Counted from the first letter of the stretch, positions 20,787-31,009 are shown. The stretch: DNA of 64,000 bases from Nakazawaea peltata (GCA_001599355.1 BCGQ01000002.1:881554-945553); one strand, 5' to 3'. Notes: generated by a model from the letters alone, not told the origin. Numbers and translations: made by a program.

Positions 20787-23249
20787 TTATTGGCTATTTG
20801 CCCAGTATTTAGTTCTTTTATTCGTCTCCACAACATCCCCCATCCTTCTCTTCTTATCGTCCGTATTAGTAATATCATTGAGTTTGCTAACACGTACAAG
20901 ACGCAGAATATGTTTATCACTTTCATTCTGCTCCTCCACTTGTATATCCTCCGATTTATCCATGAATAATCCAGTCCCATCATTAACCATTAATTGATAA
21001 CTCAATTGTTCTTTACGATTGGTATCTCTGAAGATGTCAATGATATCATTCTCACGTAACTTGATCTTCTTGTTCTTTCCAACTCTCACATTATTCACAT
21101 AACATCCATTAGTCGAGTTATCCAATAACCATAAATCTTCTAAACCTTGAGCAGCTGACTCGAAGATCGAATTGGCATTGACAGGGTGTCTTTTCTTCAA
21201 AATTATGCAATGAATCTTTGAACAACGGTCATCTAACAATTGGAAGTTACGACCTAAAATGAAGAGACTCTCACCTTGCTTGAAATATAATGATCGAGAA
21301 TTGGCAATTGACTCAGGGAGTTTCTGTAAAGTGATGAAAGTACCCATTGGAGTAGACATCGATGTTTTATTCAGTTTTGGTGTCGTTGTCATCGGCAGTA
21401 AATTGTTCTGTGATTCTGACAACTTCGAAGGATCTTGAATCTCGGGTATCACACGAGACTTCTTCTTCTTAACTGCAGATATTGCCATCTCATTTGTTGA
21501 TCCAAGAATACCATCAATACTGTTCTCATAGTCCGATGGACCAACCAAATCTGTTGTATCATCCATAGATTCATGTCTAGGTTGTTGAGATCTTGGGATC
21601 TCTTTGTTAATCAACTTCTTATTAGGTACTTTGAACAATGGAGCATTCAGTTGTGAGTCTGTATTATCGTCTGGCTTTTCTTCATCGTCGGACACAAGTT
21701 CTTCAGCCATATTCTCGTCTTCTTCAAAGAACACATCGTCAACAGGACGGTTATTTCTATGTTGAGACATCTTTGGCTGAGACATCTTTGGCTGAGACAT
21801 CTTGGTCTGTGATTCCAATCTCTTTTGTTGAGATTGAGATTGTGACAAACTTATCTGTGATTGGTTATTAGACTCTTCAAAGTCATGGAACCACTTATGT
21901 TGTAACAGTTCATGGGCACTGAGTCTTTTGTTCACATCCAACAGGAATAACTTATCTATAAAATCAATGGCATGGTCACTAATTTGTAAGTCTCGAAGTA
22001 AAGTCTTGTGATAATTCTTGTTGACAATATTAACAAACAAATCATCTTGAGTAGATCCACTGAATGGCAAATGAGCTGTCAAGATCACATATACTAAACA
22101 GGCTAATGACCACATATCGACTTTAGAAGAATATGTCTTTAAATCCACGTTCTGAGATTCAGGGGGAATCCGAGATTTCCCTTTGAATTTGGACTCTCCG
22201 AACTTACCTACAATAACTTCGGGAGCCACGTATGCTAAAGTTCCACAGAATGTCTTCATAACCGATGCACTGTCACTTATTTTGGCTAAACCGAAATCTG
22301 TCACTTTCACCTTGACTGGATCATCTTGAGCAATCAAAATATTATCAGGTTTAAGATCTCGATGAGAAATTCCCTTATCATGAACATATTCTATCAGTTC
22401 TAAAATCTGTCTGGTAATTTCACGTCCAGCACTCTCACCAACAGCACCATTAGCCGCCACAAAATCCATTAAATCTCCTCCAGGAACATACTCCATCACT
22501 AAATAATAGTTATCCATATCCTCATAAAACAGTTTAAGCCTCACTATACCTGGATGATCCAATCTTTTCAAAATTTCCAACTCCCGTTCGACTCCATCGA
22601 GTCCTCCGTTCATCAGTTTACGTTTAGAGATAATTTTCACAGCATAAGTGTCTCCAGTCTTACGTTCGATCAGTTTCTTAACAGTAGCAAATGCTCCAGA
22701 CCCCACTACTTCGTTCCTAATAAAGAAATCGGAGTGAATACCAAAATTGAGCCCCGACAGCGTGATATTCAGCGTCTCAATATCCTTAGGTATCACCACA
22801 ATGTACGTTATAACGTCTTCAGGGACACCATTCCCCACGGAAATCTCATCGCCTTGGGTTAATATGTAATTATTGTTCTTTACGACACGTGATCCATTCA
22901 AATAGGTACCATTAGTGGATAAATCTTGGAGCATCAAGTTCTTGATATTGCTCTTACTATTCAACCAAACCTTGAAGTGCTTATTACTAATTCTATTTGA
23001 TTTATTGTTCAATAAGAAGTCACAAACGTTGGCGTTTCGGCCAAAAATCCATTCCTGCTTGGAAGTCGCTGCCTTGGTCTTCAAATCCAAATGATTCTCG
23101 TTTATCCGACCCCCAGTGCATACCAATCGACAGATCACATTCTTACCGAAAGTTTCGTCGGAGGAGGCGAAGAGAGCCGGTCGCTGTGTCAGCAGCTGGG
23201 TGGGCTGCGTCATTTCCGGTGGAAATTTACTCGGCGACGTCTGCTCCAT
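20787..23249 (-). CDS. RAD53: checkpoint effector kinase Rad53 (CHK2 family)
   Basis: An 820-residue kinase with the diagnostic FHA1-kinase-FHA2 order. A TQ cluster (MTQPTQLLTQ) precedes FHA1 at about residues 45-140 (IFGRN, SNKHF, STNGTYLNGSR). The kinase domain is at about 172-445 (GSGAFATVKK, AVKIISKRK, HRDLKPDNILI, DFGLAK). An SQ-rich linker follows, then FHA2 at about 630-740 (FILGRNFQ, NSTNGCYVNNVRVG), and a basic C-terminal NLS-like KKRR...NKRTK. It transmits Mec1/Tel1 signals in replication stress and DNA damage. The frame opens at a GTG (23309) just after a stop, so the first ATG at 23249 is used; the resulting length matches S. cerevisiae Rad53 (821). Confidence 0.97.
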   Translation of the reverse strand: MEQTSPSKFPPEMTQPTQLLTQRPALFASSDETFGKNVICRLVCTGGRINENHLDLKTKAATSKQEWIFGRNANVCDFLLNNKSNRISNKHFKVWLNSKSNIKNLMLQDLSTNGTYLNGSRVVKNNNYILTQGDEISVGNGVPEDVITYIVVIPKDIETLNITLSGLNFGIHSDFFIRNEVVGSGAFATVKKLIERKTGDTYAVKIISKRKLMNGGLDGVERELEILKRLDHPGIVRLKLFYEDMDNYYLVMEYVPGGDLMDFVAANGAVGESAGREITRQILELIEYVHDKGISHRDLKPDNILIAQDDPVKVKVTDFGLAKISDSASVMKTFCGTLAYVAPEVIVGKFGESKFKGKSRIPPESQNVDLKTYSSKVDMWSLACLVYVILTAHLPFSGSTQDDLFVNIVNKNYHKTLLRDLQISDHAIDFIDKLFLLDVNKRLSAHELLQHKWFHDFEESNNQSQISLSQSQSQQKRLESQTKMSQPKMSQPKMSQHRNNRPVDDVFFEEDENMAEELVSDDEEKPDDNTDSQLNAPLFKVPNKKLINKEIPRSQQPRHESMDDTTDLVGPSDYENSIDGILGSTNEMAISAVKKKKSRVIPEIQDPSKLSESQNNLLPMTTTPKLNKTSMSTPMGTFITLQKLPESIANSRSLYFKQGESLFILGRNFQLLDDRCSKIHCIILKKRHPVNANSIFESAAQGLEDLWLLDNSTNGCYVNNVRVGKNKKIKLRENDIIDIFRDTNRKEQLSYQLMVNDGTGLFMDKSEDIQVEEQNESDKHILRLVRVSKLNDITNTDDKKRRMGDVVETNKRTKYWANSQ
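21761..21806 (-). repeat. RAD53: 15-bp in-frame tandem repeat in RAD53 SQ cluster
   Basis: Three to four copies of a 15-bp unit encode repeated KMSQP, adding SQ dipeptides (Mec1/Tel1-type phosphosites) in the linker between kinase and FHA2. Confidence 0.8.
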
Positions 23250-23391
23250 CTGAAGATGATTCAATTGTCGGGATTTACCGTGAGATTTGATTTGATTTTG
23301 AGATGGCACTTAACTTTGAGATGGGTTTGGTTGTCGCCGCGGAGGTTCAGGCGCGCGGTTTGGTGGTGATTTTTTCGAGAATTTTTGGGTT

Positions 23392-23397
23392 ACGCGT
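23392..23397. promoter_or_regulatory. MCB element (RAD53 promoter)
   Basis: ACGCGT, the MBF (Mbp1/Swi6) core, lies 143 bp before the RAD53 ATG. RAD53 is a late-G1 transcript in S. cerevisiae; use of this site here is inferred. Confidence 0.55.
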
Positions 23398-23433
23398 TTT
23401 CGTAATTTGCTGAGAATTCGTTAGGGATACGCT

Positions 23434-23518
23434 GAGCTGCGTTAAGAGTTGAGCTGCGTCAAGGGTCGAGCTGCGTTAAGGGTCGAGCTGCGCTAAGCGT
23501 TGAGACTGCGCGAGGGTT
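23434..23518. repeat. 17-bp minisatellite, five copies
   Basis: Head-to-tail copies of GAGCTGCGTTAAGGGTC starting at 23434, 23451, 23468, 23485 and 23502; the last is the most diverged. It lies upstream of the RAD53 MCB site. Confidence 0.9.
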
Positions 23519-23765
23519 TAGGCTACGCTGGGAAGGCTGAGCTAACTAGCCACAAAAAAGGGGGCTACCTCTTAAGGTACCGATGGGATAGCCACCCCTT
23601 GAGGATAACGTAACCTATTCAGACTGAATTAAAATACAATTTTATCCTATATTGAAGCTATTGAGATTTATTTGTAGTGAGTGAAGATCTGGGTTCATTT
23701 CTTGTTTGTTTCTTGAATATCGTTGTAACTTAATCCTCATTTGAATGTGGTCGTGTGGTGATACT

Positions 23766-24821
23766 TCACACCTCATAACATGGACGATCACAAGGATCCC
23801 GACCATACCAAATACCCCAATTATGATATTTAGTAGAAATTGGTGTTATTGTAGACTCAATTGCTTGTTTGGCAGAGACCGCTGCCCCAATATGACTGAA
23901 ATGAATACAAAACCCTAATCTTTTAGACACCAAGGGGGTTATTTCGAGAATATCTCCGTAGATTTGAAATTCGTCTCTTATTTCACCAGTATTCAACTCT
24001 GAAAGAAACTGATGAGATTTCATTTGGAATCCTCCTCTAAATGATCTTTGGGAACTCGCGGTGTTCTTCTTTAAAATCAATACTCTTCTAGCATTCTCGT
24101 CTGTGTAAATTGTTGAATACTCTCCAATGGCCATATTTTCAGAGGATTGAGCTTCCCCAAAAAGATACTGTTGCTTAATAAAAGATGCTTGTGGATGACT
24201 TCCATTTACCATGAACATTCCTGTTTGAGAATACCGTTTGAAATTCATGGCATCTTCCAATTTCAAAAACACCACCTCAACGACACAGAGATCTCCATCT
24301 TGTTCCAGTACTACATATTCCAAAGGGCCTCCTTGGATTTTACATACCACATCTGAAATACTAGTGTTAATTGGGAATCCTGAAATTTGGAGTTTTCTTG
24401 AGACTGGACCCAAAGACGGAGTTCTCGATACTTTCTCAAAGAATTCATCTCTAATTTCTGAAGATATTGTTCTCCGTTTTGTCAATCCCAAGTCTTGGAT
24501 TTCTTCTCTTTTTCTGTTGGGGGTTACAATATCTTGAAATGGTTCACGTTTCACCCTCTTCTTTCCTAATATCCGAAGAGAAGAGCCTGTTGAGTCATCA
24601 TGATGGTGAGAGAGGATCTTGGATGCATATGACATCGCAAGCAGACGGATAGACACTCTATCTGACAGTTGAGAATTTTCCGTCGATACTTCTTCTCCTG
24701 CCAGATTTACAGAGAGAGATGATTTCCGGGACCTTTGTTCATCGTTTCTCACAATTTCAACTTCTTTAGAGTCATTACTGTTACCTGCCTTAATGGCGTC
24801 AAGCGACTCCATTTTAAACAT
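23766..24821 (-). CDS. RRM-type RNA-binding protein
   Basis: A 351-residue protein. The N-terminal 130 residues are polar, with phosphorylatable Ser/Thr. An RRM-like fold begins at about 140 (KLQISGFPINTSISDVV ... CVVEVVFLKLEDAMNFKRY). A second is likely at about 245-335 (RRVLILKKN, TGEIRDEFQIYGDILEITPLVSKRLGFCIHFSHI), ending in the motif WGIWYGRDPCDRPC. That C-terminal pattern vaguely recalls the meiotic Smk1 activator Ssp2, which is of similar length, but I cannot confirm this and give no symbol. It is in tandem with PUS7, only 102 bp downstream of it. Confidence 0.6.
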   Translation of the reverse strand: MFKMESLDAIKAGNSNDSKEVEIVRNDEQRSRKSSLSVNLAGEEVSTENSQLSDRVSIRLLAMSYASKILSHHHDDSTGSSLRILGKKRVKREPFQDIVTPNRKREEIQDLGLTKRRTISSEIRDEFFEKVSRTPSLGPVSRKLQISGFPINTSISDVVCKIQGGPLEYVVLEQDGDLCVVEVVFLKLEDAMNFKRYSQTGMFMVNGSHPQASFIKQQYLFGEAQSSENMAIGEYSTIYTDENARRVLILKKNTASSQRSFRGGFQMKSHQFLSELNTGEIRDEFQIYGDILEITPLVSKRLGFCIHFSHIGAAVSAKQAIESTITPISTKYHNWGIWYGRDPCDRPCYEV

Positions 24822-24923
24822 CCCATGCCTTACACTCCGTTATTACTCATCAATTATGAATTTATTTATATTTAAAAAAAGGGGATACACTTATTACACA
24901 AAAGCGGTGGGACAAAAAATTGT

Positions 24924-27113
24924 CTAAGATGCAACATTACATATTTCACCTCTACGAGAGGTGTCTCTCTTCATTAATTCACGAAGCAGCATCGTGGCAT
25001 ATGAAGATGTTCCTAATTGCATCTTAATTATGACAGCAGTGAGTGGACCATCAGGATTACCATCTTCAATTCTATTGAAATCTGGGAATTCTTTAGAGGC
25101 ATAAATTTCATTGATTTTGGACTCGATTTGCTCTTCTGAGAGTATGTCTTTCTGCAGTAATACCTCATCGATCTTATTCTTCTGATATTCCTGTTTGGAT
25201 CTCAAGATATCAAGATCGGTCTTAACCAAAGTCTCCTCATTACTATTATAATGTCTTATATGGCATTCCATATTAGAAATTCTACTAACGATGTTTCTGT
25301 AGGAGCCACTTAAAGAGAATTCACGAACCCTACGGGACATATTATCTGGCTCGAGTCCATCTTGAGCCATTACGTCTTCGTAAACTTGTTTTAAAGCTGG
25401 ATTTGCAGGGTATACTACGTCGAAACCGGGGGTGGGTAAAACGATGTCATAAATGGAGAATTTGTTCAGCTCAATTTCTTCTTTTGTAACTGGTCTAGCT
25501 CTGGTGAACTTGTCCTGCTTGACATCTTCCTCGAAGTCATCTTCATCACTATCTTCTGTTGGAATTGTTTCTTGTGCCGTTTTGTCGTCTGAAATAACCA
25601 AATCTCCCTCGACAACTTCCATACCAAATAATTCCATTCTCTTGGAAACAACACAGTTCCACACATATGATTGATAAGCATGACCATACATGATTCGTAA
25701 GTTTCTTGGGATCTTCATAATACCCATCAAATACGAATTTTCACTGTATTCACCTTCAGAGTTAGGTTTGTCTTTACTTAAGGCATTTAAAATAGCACAT
25801 TCGGCACTACTACGTCTAGGCATTTTACTTAAAGCGAAAGTAGCGTTCTTTGTTTTGGCCCATATGGATCTCAGTTCCACTGAGTCTGGTGAAACAAGCT
25901 CTTGCTCGGAAAGTAAGAGCTCCAGAGCATCTTTCCATTTGCCTTGAAGCAACTTGACACCCACTTGGTGGGTCGAAATCGAGAAAGTCCCAAATCTCTG
26001 CATTCCAAAATAGTTTATGAACCCCTTGGATTGCAAAGACTCTACAGATTCATGAACAATTTCTTCGAGAGGTCTCGATTTATCATAAGGTTGAACATCT
26101 TTAATGGTGATGACAAAAGAATTTCCCTTCAAATCTCCCAATCCTAAACCTCTATCGGAGTATTCGAAGGATCCAAGTCTTACACCTTTCAATATTTTGT
26201 TCAAGTTACTGATCCTGTTAGCTCTCATTCTCTCTATGGAGATTCTTTGGACAGTGACTCCACGCCTATCCTTGGTACCAGCATATCTGATACTTTTGGT
26301 AGGAATTCTCAAGAATTTCAGAAGTAAAGATGCCACCTCCATAGTCTCTTTGTTTTCTTTATACATAGTTACTGTAAGGTGGTCCTTAACTGGACCTAAA
26401 CCTGCTTCAGCCTCGATATCATTGTTATCATTGTTCTTATTTTTGTTCTTTTGATTACGGTCCCTATTCCGGTTGTTATTTCTGTTTTTAGAAGGGTTCA
26501 AGGTAATTTTGAAACGGTTATCTTCTGTGGTAGAACTTTCTAATCTACCTTCAAATGCCACTCTTAACAATTGGTGGATTTTTCCACGTTGAGATTTCTC
26601 ATTGAACAGTTTGGATGTCTCCATCTTACCATTGTCAGTTATAAGAGACTCAATTTTGGTCAAATCTTCTTCTCCGAATGTCTCAAGTAATGATATTCTA
26701 TGTTCAGGTTTCAATTGAAAGACTGGCTTCTCTTCCTCCTTCTCCTTCAGTTCAGTCACCTGCTCATCTGCTTCAACCTGCGGCTGTTGTTTATATTGCA
26801 GCTCCAATTCCCTCTTCTCCTTCCTACGATCTCTCCTATTCTGAAATCCTTCGTCGGTCAAATGAACCTCATTGCCTTCAATATCAATCTCATTCACAAG
26901 AAAATCATAATATCTTTGCTTCAATATCCCACTGAACCCATTATTCGACTTGGAAATGTATGTAGTGATCCCAACATCTTCTTCCTGAATCCCCTGAACT
27001 CGAGGATTTTCTTCTTCTGGTCTTCTCTGAGGATTCTCTACCTTTACTTTCTTCGACTCGGGCTCATTAGTCCCCTCCTGTCTCGTCTCAATCTCTCGTT
27101 TCATACTACTCAT
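24924..27113 (-). CDS. PUS7: pseudouridine synthase Pus7 (TruD family)
   Basis: A 729-residue enzyme. It makes pseudouridine in U2 snRNA (35), tRNA (13 and pre-tRNA-Tyr 35), 5S rRNA and mRNAs at UNUAR-type sites. TruD-family landmarks are VGITTYIS and GILKQRYYDFLVNEID near the N-terminus, the catalytic loop RYAGTKDRRGVT (Asp at about 282), GLGDLKGNSFVITI, INYFGMQRFGTFSISTH, the TRUD insertion with acidic linker, YGHAYQSYVWN and LGTSSYATMLLREL. The match to S. cerevisiae Pus7 (676) is close along the whole length. The N-terminal region has extra Lys/Asn-rich low-complexity insertions. The frame opens at TTG 27143; the first ATG is 27113. It shares a 205-bp divergent promoter with PRP46. Confidence 0.97.
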   Translation of the reverse strand: MSSMKREIETRQEGTNEPESKKVKVENPQRRPEEENPRVQGIQEEDVGITTYISKSNNGFSGILKQRYYDFLVNEIDIEGNEVHLTDEGFQNRRDRRKEKRELELQYKQQPQVEADEQVTELKEKEEEKPVFQLKPEHRISLLETFGEEDLTKIESLITDNGKMETSKLFNEKSQRGKIHQLLRVAFEGRLESSTTEDNRFKITLNPSKNRNNNRNRDRNQKNKNKNNDNNDIEAEAGLGPVKDHLTVTMYKENKETMEVASLLLKFLRIPTKSIRYAGTKDRRGVTVQRISIERMRANRISNLNKILKGVRLGSFEYSDRGLGLGDLKGNSFVITIKDVQPYDKSRPLEEIVHESVESLQSKGFINYFGMQRFGTFSISTHQVGVKLLQGKWKDALELLLSEQELVSPDSVELRSIWAKTKNATFALSKMPRRSSAECAILNALSKDKPNSEGEYSENSYLMGIMKIPRNLRIMYGHAYQSYVWNCVVSKRMELFGMEVVEGDLVISDDKTAQETIPTEDSDEDDFEEDVKQDKFTRARPVTKEEIELNKFSIYDIVLPTPGFDVVYPANPALKQVYEDVMAQDGLEPDNMSRRVREFSLSGSYRNIVSRISNMECHIRHYNSNEETLVKTDLDILRSKQEYQKNKIDEVLLQKDILSEEQIESKINEIYASKEFPDFNRIEDGNPDGPLTAVIIKMQLGTSSYATMLLRELMKRDTSRRGEICNVAS

Positions 27114-27318
27114 CTTGACCTTCTGACCCCGATGACCTTCCAAATTTTTCAGCTATATAAATTTTTTTTTCAAATAAAGTTTAAACTGTGCGTAGAATTC
27201 AATTTAAGAGAGGTTTTCACACTAAGAGATGAAAAATATTTTTTTCCAGCCCTTGTGTTAAACGGATTATATTTGGGATATAAACGATAATTTGGAGAGG
27301 TGATATTGACAGATTGAG

Positions 27319-28824
27319 ATGGGGGAGTCATATGAGACAATCCAGAGGAGCAGAGAGATACTCTTCAAGAATCAGGACCCGTTGTTTGATAATGAGGACG
27401 AAGAGGGAACCCTGATTTATCTGCATGTGAAAATAAGACAAGATGAGGATTTCAAGAGGCTTCCAAAGCATCTTGAGGCCAAGATTGAGGCAGCTACAAA
27501 GGGTAAGAAGGTCCAATCTGTGTTGGGAAGAGTACTGGAAGGAAGTGTAAAGACTGTAGTTGACCAGGAAGTGGCAGAAGTTGGGGATAACTATGTTACA
27601 AAGCTTGTGGAAGAAGGATCTATTCAGAAGAAGAAGAAACTTAGCTCTGACGAGAATACCAAGGTGGATTCGGCTATAATATTAGCATCTGAGGTTCCTG
27701 AAAAGAACACCAAGCTTGAATCGCTTCCTGAGTTCATGAAAACGGGAGTTTCAGCATCAAGATCCCTTCAATTGGCCCATCAAATCGAAGAAGAATCAAC
27801 CGGTTCTTTCTTAGGAGAAATCCATCATAAACAACGTCCAGAATGGCATGCACCATGGAAATTGATGAGAGTGATGGCCGGTCATACAGGTTGGGTGAGG
27901 TCCCTTGCAATGGACCCTGAAAATAAATGGTTCCTGTCGGGATCTGCCGACTCAACGATCAAAATCTGGGACTTAGTCTCTTCTCAATTAAAACTAACCT
28001 TAACTGGCCATATAATGGCTGTAAGAGGTATAGTAATCTCACCTAGACACCCGTATATGTTCACATGTTCTGAGGATAAGACTGTAAAGTGCTGGGATTT
28101 GGAGAAGAACAAGGTCATCCGTGACTACCATGGACACTTGTCGTCTGTTTATTCCATAGATCTCCATCCAACTATGGATGTGATTCTGACGGGAGGGCGG
28201 GACTCATCCGTAAGATTATGGGATATCCGGACTCGTGTGCCTATCCATGTTTTCAGTGGACACGATTCGTTCGTAACCAACGTCCGTTGCCAGGCAACGA
28301 CTCCTCAGCTTATCTCTACCTCTATGGATGGGACTGTCCGAACTTATGATATTGTAGCTGGTAAAACAAGACAAGTATTAACTCAACATCACCGTGCTGT
28401 TCGTGGAATTCTGATCCACGAAGTGGAAAACACCTTTGCGACTCTGTCCAGTGACAGTATCAAACAATGGAGACTCCCAAATTGTGAGTTGTTACATAAC
28501 TTCTACCCTCGTCATGAGGCTGTAGTAAATACATTATCAGTAAATCAAGGCAATGTTCTTTTCAGTGGAGCTGAAGACGGGACAATGCTGTTCTTTGACT
28601 GGAAATCCGGTCATAAATTCCAACAATCCGAGACCATTAAGATGCCCGGAAGTTTAGATAGTGAGAGAGGTATTTATTGTAGTACTTTTGATAAATCTGG
28701 GTTAAGATTAATTACTGGAGAGCTGGATAAGAGTATTAAGATGTGGAAGGAGGATGCTGATCTGACGGAGGAGAGTCATCCTGGACTTCCATGGGATCCT
28801 ACGGAAGAGTATAAAGAGATATAA
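27319..28824 (+). CDS. PRP46: spliceosomal WD40 protein Prp46 (PLRG1)
   Basis: A 501-residue component of the Prp19-associated (NTC) complex, needed for spliceosome activation. An N-terminal helical/charged region of about 180 residues precedes seven WD40 repeats from about residue 190, beginning [22 protein letters not shown], then [42 protein letters not shown] and [18 protein letters not shown], ending [15 protein letters not shown] and [12 protein letters not shown]. These match S. cerevisiae Prp46 (451) and human PLRG1. Three CTG codons (27934, 28723, 28762) lie where orthologs commonly have Ala, as in GEADKSIK and DATEES. Confidence 0.96.
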   Translation: MGESYETIQRSREILFKNQDPLFDNEDEEGTLIYLHVKIRQDEDFKRLPKHLEAKIEAATKGKKVQSVLGRVLEGSVKTVVDQEVAEVGDNYVTKLVEEGSIQKKKKLSSDENTKVDSAIILASEVPEKNTKLESLPEFMKTGVSASRSLQLAHQIEEESTGSFLGEIHHKQRPEWHAPWKLMRVMAGHTGWVRSLAMDPENKWFLSGSADSTIKIWDLVSSQLKLTLTGHIMAVRGIVISPRHPYMFTCSEDKTVKCWDLEKNKVIRDYHGHLSSVYSIDLHPTMDVILTGGRDSSVRLWDIRTRVPIHVFSGHDSFVTNVRCQATTPQLISTSMDGTVRTYDIVAGKTRQVLTQHHRAVRGILIHEVENTFATLSSDSIKQWRLPNCELLHNFYPRHEAVVNTLSVNQGNVLFSGAEDGTMLFFDWKSGHKFQQSETIKMPGSLDSERGIYCSTFDKSGLRLITGELDKSIKMWKEDADLTEESHPGLPWDPTEEYKEI

Positions 28825-28919
28825 TGAGTTTAATTGAATTTCGTAATTGGGGGTAATTTTAGGGGTAATTGTCGGTGTATTTAAACTATTTAGACGTAAT
28901 TGTGGACCTATTTAGGCTA

Positions 28920-30074
28920 TTAAGATGTAATTGTCGAGCTGGAATTAGTTTCTGTATCCCTCTTTTCAACGAATCTCTCGTAAAAATGAAATATCTCGAA
29001 ACAAACCTCAATTAAAATCAAATATATAATAATCATTTCCAATCTAACCCCCTTCTCTTCATTCAAGGTGGATAAAACCAGGCGAGCTTCATCGGTAGCA
29101 TAGTCTAATTTCCTATTTAAGATGCCAATACGAGGAGAGATATCCAAATTTCTCGAGATCTCCTTGAAAATCTTCTCCAAATTAGGTTCAGACCAATATA
29201 AATCAGGGATTTCTATCAATTCCGAGTATAAATTCAATTTTGCTCGGAGTAATAACAAACGTCCAATAGAACGCATGACCAGCGTACTTTTCACCTTCAA
29301 TTTCTTACCCAGGGCTAGGTCCTCGGTGATCGTCTTGGTCATTGAAACCTGTGCCTCGAGAGACAGCTCCAATATAGCCAATCTGGTAGATCTAGAAAGT
29401 CCAAACAGAAACAGCAGTTTATCTAATAAGCGTTCACTTGGAGAGACACCTTTGATACAAATGATATCTTGATCCATGACCGAAGGACCATCGTACATAT
29501 CAAGTTCAACATAATCCATGTCCTCACTCTCAGGAGTATATGGTGTGATCATAGCCGAAGCAAGGAGAGGAAGTACCTGCTCTTCTAAAGTCAGCTCATC
29601 GAGTCCGTACAGTACTACGGTACCTGAATGAAGGACGAATACATCTGATTTCATTTTCTCATTGATATTAGGGAATTCAAGATGTACCAGTTCGTTTGGG
29701 ATCAACACTCCGGCCGTCTTAAACCCATTATCATGGCATAAATCCACCAGTTTTCCCAAATCGTAGCTTTCACAAGTCGAAATCGATACACAGGGGAGCA
29801 TTTTATATTGCTGACCCTTATAATCGTAGGTGAATTTTGATGAATTGGATGTCCCAGTAGCCGATGCCGCCACCCGCCGTCTCAAATTGTTGTTTTGAAT
29901 GATAGCTTTTGAAGCTCTAGGCACTTTCGACTTGGATTTAATCAGGTATGAAGTCGATTGCAGTTGTAGAAGAGGGGAGTTTCGGTTGGAAAATTGGCGG
30001 AATGGTGTGAAAATCGGACATAGAGCAATATTAAGAGCTCTGGAATGCCTCAAAGGCAGCTGGAAACGCAACAT
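28920..30074 (-). CDS. MRX10: mitochondrial DUF155 protein, RMND1/Mrx10-like
   Basis: A 384-residue protein of the RMND1/Sif2-Sif3/RMD1 (DUF155) family. The N-terminal ~45 residues are rich in Arg, Ser and Leu without acids (LPLRHSRALNIAL, FRQFSNRNS), a typical mitochondrial presequence. The DUF155 core runs from about residue 90 to 350 (DVFVLHSGTVVLYGLDELTLEEQVLPLL, SRSTRLAILE, SELIEIPDLYWSEPNLEKIFKEISRNLDISPRIGILNRKLDYATDEARLVL). A hydrophobic segment near 355-370 is a likely membrane anchor. Human RMND1 and yeast Mrx10 support mitochondrial translation at the inner membrane. The presequence favours MRX10 over cytosolic RMD1/RMD8. It converges on PRP46 with 95 bp between. Confidence 0.85.
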   Translation of the reverse strand: MLRFQLPLRHSRALNIALCPIFTPFRQFSNRNSPLLQLQSTSYLIKSKSKVPRASKAIIQNNNLRRRVAASATGTSNSSKFTYDYKGQQYKMLPCVSISTCESYDLGKLVDLCHDNGFKTAGVLIPNELVHLEFPNINEKMKSDVFVLHSGTVVLYGLDELTLEEQVLPLLASAMITPYTPESEDMDYVELDMYDGPSVMDQDIICIKGVSPSERLLDKLLFLFGLSRSTRLAILELSLEAQVSMTKTITEDLALGKKLKVKSTLVMRSIGRLLLLRAKLNLYSELIEIPDLYWSEPNLEKIFKEISRNLDISPRIGILNRKLDYATDEARLVLSTLNEEKGVRLEMIIIYLILIEVCFEIFHFYERFVEKRDTETNSSSTITS

Positions 30075-30634
30075 CCCTTCTCTATAACTACTAACTACCG
30101 CTGAGATGAAGCTTAAATGAAGGACTTTGAGATTTTTAGGTGATGAGTTGTTGATGCCTATTTAGGAAATTACTTAATAAGGAAATACGAGAGAGACCAG
30201 AGATTAAATAGGGTAGTGCACAAAATACGAATGTTGAGAGTATTTTTAAGTCGTGCACAGACTAACAATGCGTAGAGAGTTATTTTAAGTAAGTCGTGCA
30301 CTCTGGGGACAATACTAAATTTGGAAGGAGTTTTTGAGTGCTCGGAGTCAAAAAAAAGTGTCTTTCGTTCCGAAGCTGAAAACGAGTATGATGAAGAGGA
30401 AAGCATCGGAAAGGTAAAAACGACATGCTGAACGGGTAAACAGAGGAATTGAACAGATAGGCTTAGGTCAAATTCCATTAAACCCGTTAACAGCAATTGA
30501 AGTGGTCCATCTCATCGCCACCCATTTCATTTCTAAGCATCGGCCGGAAGCAACAGTTTCGGAATCACAACTTGTGCGCACTTTTCTTTGTTTTTCTTCT
30601 CGCAAACGCATGGAAATACCGGTAATCTTTGATT

Positions 30635-30653
30635 CCGAGAATCCGAGATCCCG
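30635..30653 (-). promoter_or_regulatory. CGG-N5-CGG-N5-CGG array
   Basis: On the minus strand CGGGATCTCGGATTCTCGG gives three CGG half-sites with an 8-bp period, about 570 bp before the pump ATG. Direct-repeat CGG sites are the usual target form of Zn2Cys6 activators. Confidence 0.5.
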
Positions 30654-31009
30654 TATGCAACTATGCGTCTAAGTTTACTTTTTTCTTTCCAAAGTGGAGA
30701 AGGCATCTACATGACATACCGGCAACGGAAAGGGAAGCCAAGAAGCGTTAGAACAAGGGGATAATGGGTGGCGAAAATTAGTCGCGAGAGAACCGATTGT
30801 AGATCTTAGTTCAATTCGGTCTCGGAATCACTCTTTCGTTCGGTTTCGCACTCTCCCAAGTAACCCTCTTCTCGTCTCCGTAACAATCGCACCACTCTTA
30901 GCCCTCTCTCTCTGTTTCCGCACTCCCGCCCAGCCTTCCCTTCTGCTCTGCCGTGTTTACATTTTTCAGACCAATTGCTATTGTTCCAAACGCAAAAGAT
31001 TTTCAATCT

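Larger units (their letters stand above)
23250..23765. other. RAD53 promoter with MCB and 17-bp minisatellite
   Basis: 516 bp between the RAD53 start and the stop of the RRM gene. It contains ACGCGT (23392-23397) and five tandem 17-bp repeats (23434-23518). No gene is seen. Confidence 0.6.

Noticed and set aside
23250-23309. RAD53 starting at GTG 23309
   Set aside because: Yeast nuclear genes start with ATG. A stop lies just before the GTG, and the ATG at 23249 gives the family length.
28907-28916. CCTATTTAGG CArG core between PRP46 and MRX10
   Set aside because: It lies between two gene 3' ends and lacks TTT/AAA flanks; most likely chance.
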